Part shown: in pieces, positions 32,650 through 43,965 of the stretch
How positions within the stretch are numbered: position 1 is the stretch's first letter
How the letters are laid out: each line of letters opens with the position of its first letter
Translations under genes and position numbers: made by a program
Source of the DNA: Taudactylus pleione
Lineage: Eukaryota > Chordata > Amphibia > Anura > Myobatrachidae
Reading direction: 5' to 3'
NCBI GenBank assembly: GCA_031769625.1
Contig: JAUIMM010000003.1
Location: 1,753,001 to 1,817,000, forward strand
DNA: 64,000 nucleotides
Notes under the pieces: model-generated
Database searches by the model: none
Told to the model about the DNA's origin: nothing
Seen by the model: the letters and a program-made list of their open reading frames with translations, nothing else

Positions 32650-35066
32650 GCGGCTAAACACAGAAAATAATTTTTTTTTTGGTTTGGACTGGAGTGTACT
32701 TTGTGGGTTACAGCACCCTTTAACGGTCAAGCCAGCCGGCCCTTTACTTATGACACAGGCGCACTCTTGGCACTACTTTGTTGATGCACGTGCGGCTACT
32801 GCGCACACAATTCACAAACACAGAAAATAATTTTTTTTTGGTTTGGACTGGAGTGTACTTTCGGGGGTTACAGCACCCTTTAACGGTCAAGCCAGCCGGC
32901 CCTTTACTTATGACACAGGCGCACGCTTGGCACTACTTTGTTGATGCACGTGTGGCTACTGCGCACACAATTCACAAACACAGAAAATAATTTTTTTTTT
33001 GGTTTGGACTGGAGTGTACTTTCGGGGGTTACAGCACCCTTAACGGTCAAGCCAGCCGGCCCTTTACTTATGAAACAGGCGCACGCTTGGCACTACTTTG
33101 TTGATGCACGTGCGGCTACTGCGCACACAATTCACAAACACAGAAAATAATTTTTTTTTTGGTTTGGACTGGAGTGTACTTTGGGGGTTACAGCACCCTT
33201 TAACGGTCAAGCCAGCCGGCCCTTTACTTATGACACAGGCGCACGCTTGGCACTACTTTGTTGATGCACGTGCGGCTACTGCGCACACAATTCACAAACA
33301 CAGAAAATAATTTTTTTTTTGGTTTGGACTGGAGTGTACTTTGGGGGTTACAGCACCCTTTAACGGTCAAGCCAGCCGGCCCTTTACTTATGACACAGGC
33401 GCACGCTTGGCACTACTTTGTTGATGCACGTGCGGCTACTGCGCACACAATTCACAAACACAGAAAATAATTTTTTTTTTGGTTTGGACTGGAGTGTACT
33501 TTGGGGGTTACAGCACCCTTAACGGTCAAGCCAGCCGGCCCTTTACTTATGACACAGGCGCACGCTTGGCACTACTTTGTTGATGCACGTGCGGCTACTG
33601 CGCACACAATTCACAAACACAGAAAATAATTTTTTTTTTGGTTTGGACTGGAGTGTACTTTCGGGGGTTACAGCACCCTTAACGGTCAAGCCAGCCGGCC
33701 CTTTACTTATGACACAGGCGCACGCTTGGCACTACTTTGTTGATGCACGTGCGGCTACTGCGCACACAATTCACAAACACAGAAAATAATTTTTTTTTTG
33801 GTTTGGACTGGAGTGTACTTTCGGGGGTTACAGCACCCTTAACGGTCAAGCCAGCCGGCCCTTTACTTATGACACAGGCGCACTCTTGGCACTACTTTGT
33901 TGATGCACGTGCGGCTTCTGCGCACACAATTCACAAACACAGAAAATATTTTTTTTTTGGTTTGGACTGGAGTGTACTTTCGGGGGTTACAGCACCCTTT
34001 AACGGTCAAGCCAGCCGGCCCTTTACTTATGACACAGGCGCACGCTTGGCACTACTTTGTTGATGCACGTGCGGCTACTGCGCACACAATTCACAAACAC
34101 AGAAAATAATTTTTTTTTTGGTTTGGACTGGAGTGTACTTTCGGGGGTTACAGCACCCTTAACGGTCAAGCCAGCCGGCCCTTTACTTATGACACAGGCG
34201 CACGCTTGGCACTACTTTGTTGATGCACGTGCGGCTACTGCGCACACAATTCACAAACACAGAAAATAATTTTTTTTTTGGTTTGGACTGGAGTGTACTT
34301 TCGGGGGTTACAGCACCCTTAACGGTCAAGCCAGCCGGCCCTTTACTTATGACACAGGCGCACGCTTGGCACTACTTTGTTGATGCACGTGCGGCTACTG
34401 CGCACACAATTCACAAACACAGAAAATAATTTTTTTTTTGGTTTGGACTGGAGTGTACTTTGGGGGTTACAGCACCCTTTAACGGTCAAGCCAGCCGGCC
34501 CTTTACTTATGACACAGGCGCACGCTTGGCACTACTTTGTTGATGCACGTGCGGCTACTGCGCACACAATTCACAAACACAGAAAATAATTTTTTTTTGG
34601 TTTGGACTGGAGTGTACTTTCGGGGGTTACAGCACCCTTTAACGGTCAAGCCAGCCGGCCCTTTACTTATGACACAGGCGCACGCTTGGCACTACTTTGT
34701 TGATGCACGTGCGGCTACTGCGCACACAATTCACAAACACAGAAAATAATTTTTTTTTTGGTTTGGACTGGAGTGTACTTTCGGGGGTTACAGCACCCTT
34801 AACGGTCAAGCCAGCCGGCCCTTTACTTATGACACAGGCGCACGCTTGGCACTACTTTGTTGATGCACGTGCGGCTACTGCGCACACAATTCACAAACAC
34901 AGAAAATAATTTTTTTTTTGGTTTGGACTGGAGTGTACTTTCGGGGGTTACAGCACCCTTAACGGTCAAGCCAGCCGGCCCGTTACTTATGACACAGGCG
35001 CACGCTTGGCACTACTTTGTTGATGCACGTGCGGCTACTGCGCACACAATTCACAAACACAGAAAA
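32650..35066. repeat. 160-bp tandem array upstream of transposase (copy C, about 15 units)
   Basis: GATGCACGTGCGG recurs every 159-160 bp from 32782 to 35022. Units are nearly identical and differ mainly in poly-T length, TTTCGGGGG versus TTTGGGGG, and CCCTTTAAC versus CCCTTAAC. These variants are shared by non-adjacent units, suggesting unequal exchange. The same family has about 5 (copy A), 3 (copy B) and 11 (copy D) units. Confidence 0.96.
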
Positions 35067-35591
35067 TATATTATTTTTTTAGCACTTGGGGGGAGCACCC
35101 CTGATGGACAGAGCACCCCCTGGACAACACTACAGCACTCCTTTAGGACTGGGACACTGCACAGGACTTTGGAGTGGACACAGCCCCTATGGAGAACTGA
35201 CTGCACAACACAGTCCAGCCAGCCCCTATGGACTTTGAAGTAGTGGACACAGCCCCTATTAACAACAGCAGCACAGCACAACACAGCCAGCCCCTATGGA
35301 CTTTGAAGTAGTGGACAACAGCAGCACTACACTACACTACACTACACAGCCCTAACTCCCACCCTCCCTCTTCACTGTCCAAAGCCGAGTGAGAAAATGG
35401 CGCCGACGTGTGTACCTTATATAGGATCCAAAACCCGCGAGACTCGGAAGGCGGGAAGATGACGTTTTGCCTCGATTTCAGATCCGAGTCAGGCGGGAAA
35501 AGTCGAGCCTGACTCGGATCGGACTCGGATCGGGGGGGCTCGGGGGGGTTCGGATTTCAGAAATCCGAACCCGCTCACCCCTAATTCTAAC

Positions 35592-36003
35592 CAATAATTT
35601 CCTATGATCCATAACCATCAAACGCAAGATATGACTCCCTCGTTGATAGACTCGAATATCTGAAAATAAACAGGGTGTCAGTATAGTACCAAACATGCCA
35701 TGTCTACCATGTTGTATACCTTAAATATCATATATGCACACTTTATACCATAATGATTGTCTAACAAAACCTTTTCTTAATGCTAAGGAACCTTTTAAAT
35801 ATGTGCTTGCATAAGTAATAGTGAGATATTTACAGGAATTCAGCAGTGTGTGTTGTGCATTTGAACGCAGCGCAAACGCTGCGCTGCGTGCATGTGTCAT
35901 GTATCATGCAGACATGTGCTGTATGTATTTTATTCGTTAATGTGTATCTGAATATGTGTCATGGATTAATATATATATATTTATATATATTATATATTTA
36001 TAT
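35592..36003. other. Unassigned AT-rich spacer
   Basis: No gene or element boundary seen. An imperfect palindrome (CAGCGCAAACGCTGCGCTGCG) lies near 35868, and TA-rich sequence precedes the LTR. Confidence 0.45.
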
Positions 36004-36515
36004 TGATGACTTGGGGTATTTAGCTCGGCAGAGGGTGGATGGGTGGAGTGTTTATGTGCTTATTGAGGGTCCACACACGGTTTTCAAGCAAACAAGCGAT
36101 GCTTTTACTTCCAGCTTGTGAAATTCAGGATACAGAAAATAACAAAACACAATCCTGGTGGCCTTCCCTGTATCACACAGTTATAGGCCCTGGCTTTCTC
36201 AGCCCGCAGCTTCACTGCTTCAATGTCCCACAGTCAGAGAGTTTTGTTGTCCCCCCTTGCCTCCTGCAAGGTCCGGACCCCGGCCTCCTGGCCCCCAATG
36301 GCTAGCTCAGCTTCACTGGGCTCTCTGGCTGTTAAAGTCCCAAATAGACTGTCTCTCCTTTCCTGACTGCTCAGCCTTCTCACTAGCTCACACCTGAGCT
36401 CTCTCCACCTGGCAGGTGTATCACCACTCAGTATTTCTACCCTGCGTGGGAGGATCTCTCCAATCCCACACAGAATCTGCTGCTCACCAACGCAACCTCT
36501 GGTGATACTGCCACA
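36004..36515 (-). repeat. 3' LTR (512 bp)
   Basis: Matches 38914-39541 throughout except for a 116-bp tandem duplication present only in the other LTR and scattered substitutions. A PPT abuts its right edge. Confidence 0.9.
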
Positions 36516-38424
36516 TATCCCCCTCCCCAGCTTGAAACTCCTGGGTTCAGTGACACGGGACGAGGCATTCTCATGATGATGTCCCTTTTTACTTTCCTCA
36601 TGAGGGAACTCCACCACATCCATGGTCATACACACTCTTGTGATCTCTGGGGGTCTCTTCCTCCAGGTTCCAGAGTTTATCTTTCTCCTCACTTTATTCC
36701 TTAATTTATGGTACCATTTATACTTATTGCTTTCTTGACGGAGTACTTGAGGCTCCGCCCCGGGTACCATGTCAGGCAGCGAGAACATGATGTTAATTTT
36801 CCCAAAGTGACATACTTCCTCTTCACTCTTGTCAACTTCAGCAGAACCCTGCAAGTTCTTTTCCTCATCTTCTGGTTCACACAAAGAACGGCTTTTCCTT
36901 TGTTTCTTTTTAACCAAACAAAGGTTTCTCTTGCTTACACCTCTTGAAAGCACATATTTTGGCCAACTGCTCTTTGTCACATCTTTAACCTTCAGCCTGG
37001 AAGTCCTGTATTGGCTACTGGCATACTTCACTAACAGCTCGTCTGCCGATATTCCCACTACCACGTGGAACTTTATCTGAGCCCTAGACAGCTGCTCTCC
37101 CAGCTGGGCAATTTTCACCATGGCGTTTTCCAACTTGCTCTCAGATTGCAGTAGTTTGCGCTCCACAACTTCATGTTCAGCAAGTCTCAACTTTTGTACA
37201 ATTATGTCAGACTCTGCAACTTTTAATTCATATTGCAATTCCAGTTACTTGGTATTCCTCTCCACTTGGAGTCTTTGTAACTGGTCCTGTGTACTTAGCA
37301 GACACTTCTCAAGGTTCTCACACTGTACTTGCAACTCCCAAGCCCTGCCATGGGCAAGGTTAAGCTCTCTCTCCAAAGATTAATTTTGCTTTGCAGCTTT
37401 ATGCAGACTTTCCTCCAGGAATCCATTTCTCTCTGTCAGACATTCTGAAACTGCTTTAGCTGCAAGTAAATGTGAATGGAGAGTTTGTACTTGCTCCTTA
37501 CAGCTGACTTCAAGACGGACCATCTCCATCTCTTTTCTTTCACGGTCAGTTTCCCACTGAGCGAGAGTCTGCAGCATCTGGAGATACTGCTCTTTTAATT
37601 CACAAAACTTTTCCGCCAGAGAAGTTTTCTCCAATTCACAATCTTTAAGCATTACTTGAGTGGATACAATTAGAGAGTCTTTTTCTTTTAACACCAGAGC
37701 CAGATCCGCCACTTTCACTTGTGCATGCTCTGCATCACTCTGATATCTCTGGACCCCTTCTTTCAACTCTTCTACTTCCTGCTGAAGTACCACACACTTT
37801 TGCTGCACTTCGACAATATTTTGCTCCAATACATCATTCTTTGCTAGGAGCACATTCTCATACTTTGTAATACATTGGAACATTTTAGCGTCCTCAAGGC
37901 ATTCAGACATCACTGCCAATTTGAGGTCTGTCTCTTTAAGAACTTCACGTTTTTTTATTTCTTCCTGCTTAAATGCCATTTCCAAAGCGGACAATGCACT
38001 CCGTAATTTCTTTACAGTTTGTTCATGAACATTTCTCTCGTCAGCTAATTGCTCCATTAAGTCATCAACCTTCCCAGCAAAATACGCATTACCTTCATTC
38101 AAAGCGTTACGCATTCTGTCAAATTCTTCCAGGCTGATATAGCCCTCATTGGACGGACCTTGCACCATACACTGACCACACACACACACCGACATCTTTA
38201 TTCTGCTTTGAAAATGTCTCTTTCAACGGAGTAACACTGTTTACCCCATCAATTGGAACGGATTCACCATAGAGGACTTTAAACAACTCCAAGTCCCTTC
38301 CCTGTAATCGTCTTTCTTCACAATTAGACTGTAGACTCCAGTCCTGGATTTCCAATTCTCCAGCCTTAAACTGGGCCTTTGTAGCAGGCTTTCTGCCTTT
38401 AAAATTAATTTTGTTATTTCCCAT
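36234..38424 (-). pseudogene. Decayed coiled-coil (gag-like?) ORF of the LTR element
   Basis: The frame starts near 38424 (MGNNKINFKGRK), shifts near 38170-38195, and continues to 36234 with stops at 37380-37382 and about 37244. The central 38195-37244 stretch is a long heptad-rich coiled coil dense in Leu, Glu, Lys and Gln. The C-terminal third is basic (KSSWPKYVLSRGVSKRNLCL; WRKRPPEITR), and the frame runs through the PPT into the LTR. Gag-like by position only: there is no zinc knuckle and no recognised capsid motif. It could instead be a captured host coiled-coil sequence or the fused remains of gag and the end of pol. Confidence 0.65.
36516..36528 (-). other. Polypurine tract
   Basis: The minus strand reads GGGGAGGGGGATA directly before the LTR start TGTGGCA, the expected plus-strand priming site. 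Confidence 0.8.
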
Positions 38425-38890
38425 GATTATTGGCCCAAAATACCCAGGAACAACTGGTTTTTGTTTTCACTGTATCACCCTTTTGTCTTCACAAGTATTT
38501 TTAACACAGCAAAACAATATTTCTTCATGTGGCACCACAATTACCAGCATGTCAAGCACTGTCTGTTTAACAGCCTTTCAATAGGAGCCTCTGCTCCCGC
38601 AGTACCACACCTTGACTTAACGAGCTTGAGGATTCAACAGAACTTTAAACCACACAATTTCTTTTTAACCCTTCTAATGCTGAGGGAAAGTGCACATTTG
38701 CAAACAATTCTCTGAAACAGTTCAACATGCGTTTAAACAGTTCAACTTGCATTGTTTCCACTCACCACCATGACGAGCCACGCAGGTGCAGTGAGCCTCC
38801 TTTTGTCCATTTATTTGCTGAAGTCCACTTTTGCACAGATCTTTGTTGAGTAGACTTGTTGCACAGAATCTTTTTGCGTAGAATCTCTTG

Positions 38891-38908
38891 TGCCCGCATT
38901 CTCCACCA
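38891..38908 (-). other. Primer-binding site candidate
   Basis: On the minus strand TGGTGGAGAATGCGGGCA begins five bases after the 5' LTR. The TGG start fits pairing to a tRNA 3' CCA. I did not identify the tRNA. Confidence 0.6.
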
Positions 38909-38913
38909 TATTG

Positions 38914-39538
38914 TGATGACTTGGGGCATTTAGCTCGGCAGAGGGTGGATGGGTGCAGTGTTTAGGTGCTTATTGAGGGTCCACACACGGTTTTCAAGAA
39001 AACAAACTATGCTTTTACTTCCAGCTTGTGAAATTCAGGTTACAGAAAATAACAAAACACAATCCTGGAGGCCTTCCCTGTATCACACAGATATAGGCCC
39101 TGGCTTTCTCAGCCCGCTGCTTTACTGCCTCAATGTCCCACGTTTAGAGAGTTTTGTGGTCCCCCTTGCCTCCTGCAAGGTCCGGACACCGGCCTCCTGG
39201 CCCCCAATGGCTCGCTCAGCTTCACTGGGCTCTCTGGCTTACTGCTTCAATGTCCCACGGTCAGAGAGTTTTGTGGTCCCCCCCTTGCCTCCTGCAAGGT
39301 CAGGACATCGGCCTCCTGGCCCCCAGTGGCTCGCTCAGCTTCACTGGGCTCTCTGGCTGTTAAAGTCCCAACTAGACTGTTTCTCCTGGCCTGACTGCTC
39401 AGCCTTCTCACTAGCTCACACCTGAGCTCTCTCCACCTGGCAGGTGTATCACCACTCAGTATTTCAACCCTGTGTGGGAGGATCTCTCCAATCCCACACA
39501 GAATGCAGCTCACCAACGCCACCTCTGGTGATAATGCC

Positions 39539-39541
<3 letters not shown>
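38914..39541 (-). repeat. 5' LTR (628 bp) with internal 116-bp duplication
   Basis: Partner of 36004-36515. The segment around TTCAATGTCCCACG...TCACTGGGCTCTCTGGCT is present twice in tandem (about 39125-39238 and 39240-39357), which explains the length difference. Confidence 0.9.

Positions 39542-39585
<44 letters not shown>
39541..39585. repeat. (TA)n microsatellite
   Basis: About 22 TA units between the 5' LTR and the foldback element. Confidence 0.95.
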
Positions 39586-39588
<3 letters not shown>

Positions 39589-39772
39589 AGAATTATGGGA
39601 GAGCACTCACCAGACTTCACAAAATTCCATCAGAGTTGTATCAACAAAAATCAATTCAATCCATAAACATAGTCGACGTTTCGGCTCCCACAGAGCCTTT
39701 GTCAAGACTGAACAGACAAAGAATCTCCCTTCATACTGCATGGTGAGTGCTCTCCCATAATTCTACAATATA
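39581..39772 (-). mobile_element. Short foldback element with hammerhead-like motif (192 bp)
   Basis: Perfect 32-bp inverted ends (39581-39612 and 39741-39772, containing GTAGAATTATGGGAGAGC). On the minus strand 39672-39706 reads CTTGACAAA, a GGCTC/GAGCC stem with a short loop, then GAAACGTCGAC, similar to the motif in the Penelope-like element at 60706-60736. It is likely a Penelope-derived snap-back (inference). Confidence 0.7.
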
Positions 39773-40419
39773 TGTGGGGGTCCTAATGGATGGACTTCCT
39801 GAGATCTGGCACCCCAGCAGTTGCTGAAGTTTGAGGACCGGGAGTGCGGTTTTCTCCGGTGGTAAAGTGGTCTGTGGCAGGTACATTTGTCCCAGATTCC
39901 TGTCTTATGTGTTTTAAACCCCCAGGAGAAAGTCTGCAGTGTAGCAGGCTTGAGTCTCGGCTTTTTGAAAAGCCGGTTTGGGACCTGGGGGTTGTGGGTG
40001 AGAGGAGAGGGAGGGCTCCACCCACGGCCTTGCAGCCTGGTAACAGGCTTGTTAGGGTTTCCACCTGAGAGTGGCCAATATAAGCCTAGTGTGTCTCACC
40101 TGGGAGAGCAGACAGGGAGTTTGCTCAGAGACACTGGAAAAACCTATCTGTGACTGTTGTGCTGTGCCTTTGTTGCTGGTGAGGGCATTAGGCCTTGCCA
40201 GGTTCTGGTAGTGAGGAAACCACCTGTAAAGTTAGAGCCCAGCCAGGGCTAGGATTTATGTTTATGGTTTCTTTTTGTTATTTCTGTTTTGCACAATAAA
40301 GACTGGTGCCGACCAGCTTGTACTCGAATCCAGTCTGGCGTACTGTTTCCCGGCTGCCGTGTGTGTAAGGAAGGAGTCCCCTACCCAGGAGAGGGACCCC
40401 CTAATCTGACTGTGTCACA
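39773..40419 (+). mobile_element. Solo LTR (647 bp)
   Basis: Begins TGTGGGGGTCC and ends CTGTGTCACA (TG...CA). It contains CCAATATAAG (TATA-like) near 40076 and AATAAAGACTGG near 40297 as a possible poly(A) signal, in LTR order. Flanks ATATA and ATTTA differ by one base. No second LTR or internal region is found. Confidence 0.62.

Positions 40420-40423
<4 letters not shown>

Positions 40424-40449
<26 letters not shown>
40424..40449. repeat. (TA)n microsatellite
   Basis: TA dinucleotides followed by poly-T between the solo LTR and the next palindrome. Confidence 0.9.
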
Positions 40450-40457
<8 letters not shown>

Positions 40458-40472
40458 TTTTATGGAAATGAT

Positions 40473-40615
40473 ACAATTTGACAGTATAAAAAGAGCTTAT
40501 CTGTCCAAAGTGTTAGGGAGATGATGTACAGGAGGTTCAGTTCTCCAGCTGGAAAATTGGACCTCATCTCCCTAACACTTTGGACAGATAAGCTCTTTTT
40601 ATACTGTCAAATTGT
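40473..40615. repeat. Perfect inverted repeat, 52-bp arms
   Basis: Arms 40473-40524 and 40564-40615 are perfectly complementary, with a 39-base spacer. The arms contain AAAAAGAGCTTATCTGTCC. Identity without mismatch suggests recent origin or gene conversion. Confidence 0.93.
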
Positions 40616-41240
40616 ACAAGTCTTTGTTGTAAGTTTAATTAAATACTGTGTGTGTTAAAATGTATCACACGATCTGGAGGCTCTCTCTTCTTGTTTCCTA
40701 TATGCCTGGCTCTTTATTGAAGTGGAAGTTCACCTAAGGACAAAGACACATCATGTACTTTACCTTATGACAGGCTGCAGTCGGTACGAAGCCAATATTT
40801 TTTGGGTGTTGGTGATTGCTCGGATTTATCACACGAGTGATTAATGTTTCTTTTTGACAATTTGTGTGTTTTGTGCATGATCACATTATTTATGTGCTAA
40901 ATAGCACAATCTTATATTGTCAGGTTACACTAATTGTTTTTTAGTGTTTTCTTTTGTTTGAGCTATATTTCCTGGAGCACTGTACATGGAAATTCCACCA
41001 GGACGTCTTTGAAAGATCATATGGACGCTCTATGAACATTGTTGTTGTGAAGCATTTAAATTAAGAACTGGTGCACTGAAGGCGCCGCTCCTTCATCATT
41101 TCCATTATTTCTTAATGATTGTCTGAATAGATCATCCTGTGGAAGGATTGGCAGCCACCTTATAAGGGAGTGTCCTGTATTTATTCTGATTTAGTATTTG
41201 ATTTATTATTGCATGAGCTTAGTGCGTCACTTACATTACT
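40616..41240. other. Unassigned sequence between palindromes
   Basis: No gene. Possibly Penelope terminal-repeat material, as the next palindrome carries the hammerhead-like motif. Confidence 0.4.

Positions 41241-41313
<73 letters not shown>
41241..41313. repeat. Compound (TA)n(GA)n microsatellite
   Basis: TA repeats to about 41266, then about 23 GA units up to the palindrome edge. Confidence 0.95.
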
Positions 41314-41317
<4 letters not shown>

Positions 41318-41520
41318 GATGATGGACGGCACTCCGGTATGCCAATAATAAATCAGGCCACTCAATGGTGGTGGTCAATGTTTCAGAGGCGTGACCTCTT
41401 TTATCAAGACCTTATAATAAGGTCTTGATAAAAGAGGTCACGCCTCTGAAACGTTGACCACCACCATTGAGTGGCCTGATTTATTATTGGTATACCGGAG
41501 TGCCGTCCATCATCACTTCT
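41312..41520. repeat. 209-bp near-perfect palindrome with paired hammerhead-like motifs
   Basis: Centre at 41416, arms about 104 bp with two mismatches and a single-base spacer. Each arm holds the motif in outward mirror image: on the plus strand 41422-41457 reads CTTGATAAA, an AGAGG/CCTCT stem, then GAAACGTTGACC; the minus strand has it at 41375-41409 with GAAACATTG. Confidence 0.95.
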
Positions 41521-41606
41521 CTACATTATACCTGTTCCTTATGGAGTACAGCAGGAGGGGCACCCGGACCGTTGAATGTGCTTTTGAGTGCCGGACATCC
41601 CAAGTA

Positions 41607-41646
<40 letters not shown>

Positions 41647-42074
41647 CTTTATCCAGTAACTGTTTCTTTTTATATTATATCCGTCTGAAGATAATTACAA
41701 AAGATCATATAAAATAAAGTTTGCCCTGCTCACAGGTGGAGCAAGCCTTGGCAAGAAGTCTGATAATTTTAACAAAGGCTTTCCTATGCTTATTTAGAAT
41801 ACAATTGTTAGTTCTTCTTAAACACATCAGCAATGGACACAAGGCAAACAATTGCTAATGTTATTCAAACTTCTGACAATTATTTCTAACTCTACATGCA
41901 GAACACTTCAATTGTGCATATCAGTGTCTGGGTTACATTTCAATTGCCACAGACATACTGTATCTGTATGCAGAGCTTCTCAATTTATATGCAAAACACT
42001 CACAGTATCTTTGTGTATTTTTAATTTATTTTCTCAGACATACTACTGCTTCTCACACACTTGGCTAAACCTTG

Positions 42075-42107
<33 letters not shown>

Positions 42108-42973
42108 CGCATTTGTGCCCATCGGCTTGCTTCCAAAGCAGAGTAGCATCCGACCGATTTTACTCTTTATCAGCCCATAAACGACTAGATCATCAGATAA
42201 TACTTACAAATGGTCGTAACCAATTATTTGACTTTGACAGAATGAATGGCAAACAACCAGCGTCCACTCGTCTTAGGTGAAAGATATCACAGCTTACGAG
42301 GGCCAACTATCCCAGACAAGGGTAAGTGTGATCTTAAAACTTGCAAGGGCCAACTATCCCTTTCAAAGCAAGTGATGTGGACCCAACACCCATGCCAAGG
42401 CACCATTCATCCTACTCGGTCAAGAGGTGCCGCTGACCCCAATAGAGTGAAATCAACCTAACCAGTGCATTGAAGGGGTGCGCACCACTCATACTGCCGC
42501 AAGATGGATGCTTCAATATTGCCGGTCTTTCCTTGTTATGAAATAAAGCCGACACAAGACACAATAGGGGAGAGTGGGTGGGAGATCAAATTCAAAGAGG
42601 CAGATTTACAACAGTAGATTCCCCACACAACCTCCCATAACACGCCCCCCAACCTCTCATCCTCTGCAGCCACTTGCAGATACCTTTCCAATATATGATA
42701 TACGCATAATATGTATGCACTAATAGGCTAAAGTAAATACTCCTGTATTTACGTTTCCATAGGCTAGATAGGTATCTTAATAAATAGTATATGCCAGTGT
42801 TTAGCATGCCTGGGTAACAGAAATTATCCCTGTACTGATAGAGCAGTAGTGATGTGGTGAAGGGTTAATGGGGTTAGCACTATTCACAAGAGATAACAAC
42901 GCTGCTGCTGTTACCCAATGGCTGGACTCGGTGATATCAAATTAGCCACACCCCTCATTTAGTAGCAGTCTTT
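41521..42973. other. Unassigned sequence with two (TA)n tracts
   Basis: TA repeats at about 41611-41644 and 42079-42107. An AATAAA occurs near 42541. Open frames are short and show no recognisable domain. The stretch from 41521 to about 41600 may continue a Penelope-type terminal repeat. Confidence 0.4.
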
Positions 42974-43330
42974 GGGCCTGATTCAGGCCCGTTCGCTATC
43001 TGCGTACGCTCGCTCCCTGCGTATGCATATATGTCAAAGTGACGCCACGGGAAGCGATCGCTCGCCAGGCATAAGCACGCCCACCATGTCTTAGCGAGCG
43101 GCCACTTTATGTATGCATACGCCCAATCGCACAGGCAGAGCCGCCCACCAGCAACATATCATCTCCAGGAAGTGTATTAAACCATTGGTACATCGAGGAC
43201 CATCAGATGCAAACGCAGTGCTTGCGGTTGCTTTACCCTACCACAAGCAATGTGAGGAAATCAGTGAAAAAAAAAAAGCAAGTGACGTGTACTATGACGC
43301 TGTCTGTTAATTATGCACGCCTCGAAAACT
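42974..43330. mobile_element. Truncated hairpin-type MITE (same family as 44077-51606)
   Basis: The left end GGGCCTGATTCAGG matches the 14-bp TIR of the family, and the interior near 43280-43320 matches the reverse complement of 51297-51340 (GACGCTG, TTAATTATGCAC). No right terminus was found. Confidence 0.65.
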
Positions 43331-43504
43331 GCGTTGAAACAATCAGGCCTGTTTTATCCAACTTTATTAGCCCATATTATACTTGGGCTACATAAAGGTG
43401 AAAAAAACGGGTGTTTTCACACCCTTTTCACATTATTTTAGTTTCACATAAATTGACTAAAGGGCAATTGGAGAAGAATTTGTAAAATTCTACTCCAAAC
43501 CCTA

Positions 43505-43965
43505 ATTATCACATATTTTTAGTAAGCAGATTGCATTTCTCATAATTGTAATGGGAAATGTAATCTGACCAAAGTTACTAAAAATATACTGTGAAAAAAT
43601 ACCGGGGGAAGCCCTGTGATAATAACGCCATCTTCAGATGGCGTTATCCAGGGTTTCCCCTGGTTCCCTGACTCCTGCACTGCCCTAACAGGCGGAGCAG
43701 AGCCAGGACTCAGGCCCCAGTGATCAGCTGTGTGGTCTAAAGTTGATTACTGCAAAAAAAGAAAACAATCACTTACCTGCATCCAGGTTGCTCGATGATG
43801 TCCTCTAAGGCTCCTGTGCTGTGACCCTGGTCAGCTGCTGCATAGAACAGCCTGGTGCATAGAACAGCTGACCGAGAGCACAGTGCAGGATGGGAGACCA
43901 GCTGACCGGAGCCTTGGAGGAAGGACATCCACCGAGCAACAATCACCGGAGGTAAGTGAAAGTGC
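43505..43965. repeat. Series of foldbacks in an outer element
   Basis: Three inverted repeats in a row: about 43508-43600 (arms around TATCACATATTTTTAGTAA), 43603-43664 (CCGGGGGAAGCCCTG with an inner 11-bp stem ATAACGCCATC) and about 43775-43960 (arms of about 60 bp carrying CTTACCT...GGTAAG). They lie just outside the MITE that starts at 44077. An outer palindrome also pairs GTAGGGACAGAG (44066-44077) with CTCTGTCCCTAC (51622-51633) once the MITE is removed. Confidence 0.65.

Larger units (their letters stand above)
28873..35583 (-). mobile_element. BED-type hAT transposon, copy C (6711 bp), nearly intact
   Basis: Exact 8-bp target duplication ATTCTAAC at 28865-28872 and 35584-35591. Termini TAGGGGTGTGCACCGG and TAGGGGTGAGCGGG. 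Minus-strand transposase with a single visible in-frame stop. The region between the transposase ATG (32621) and the right terminus holds about 15 tandem 160-bp units (32650-35066), making this the longest upstream array of the family in the window. Confidence 0.96.
36004..39541 (-). mobile_element. LTR retrotransposon without pol (minus strand)
   Basis: Two direct repeats, 36004-36515 (3' LTR) and 38914-39541 (5' LTR), both TG...CA in element orientation (TGTGGCA...GTCATCA). A PBS-like site is five bases inside the 5' LTR and a polypurine tract abuts the 3' LTR. Flanks carry ATAT on both sides, though in TA-rich sequence. The 2.4-kb interior encodes only a decayed coiled-coil frame; no protease, RT, RNase H or integrase motif is visible. 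It would need enzymes from another element. Ty3/gypsy relation is a guess. Confidence 0.88.

Noticed and set aside
32650..35066. Regular repeat array resembling a CRISPR at first glance
   Set aside because: Units are 160 bp and continuous, without short repeats alternating with unique spacers; located in a eukaryotic hAT element.
32778..35243. Series of identical 70-codon frames
   Set aside because: One frame per 160-bp repeat unit; no start context or protein similarity, just array periodicity.
40320..40345. TACTCGAATCCAG, resembling a tRNA T-arm
   Set aside because: No cloverleaf partner arms around it; it lies inside the solo LTR.
41852..42280. 142-codon open frame
   Set aside because: Crosses a (TA)n microsatellite, has no recognisable domain, and sits in AT-rich unassigned DNA.
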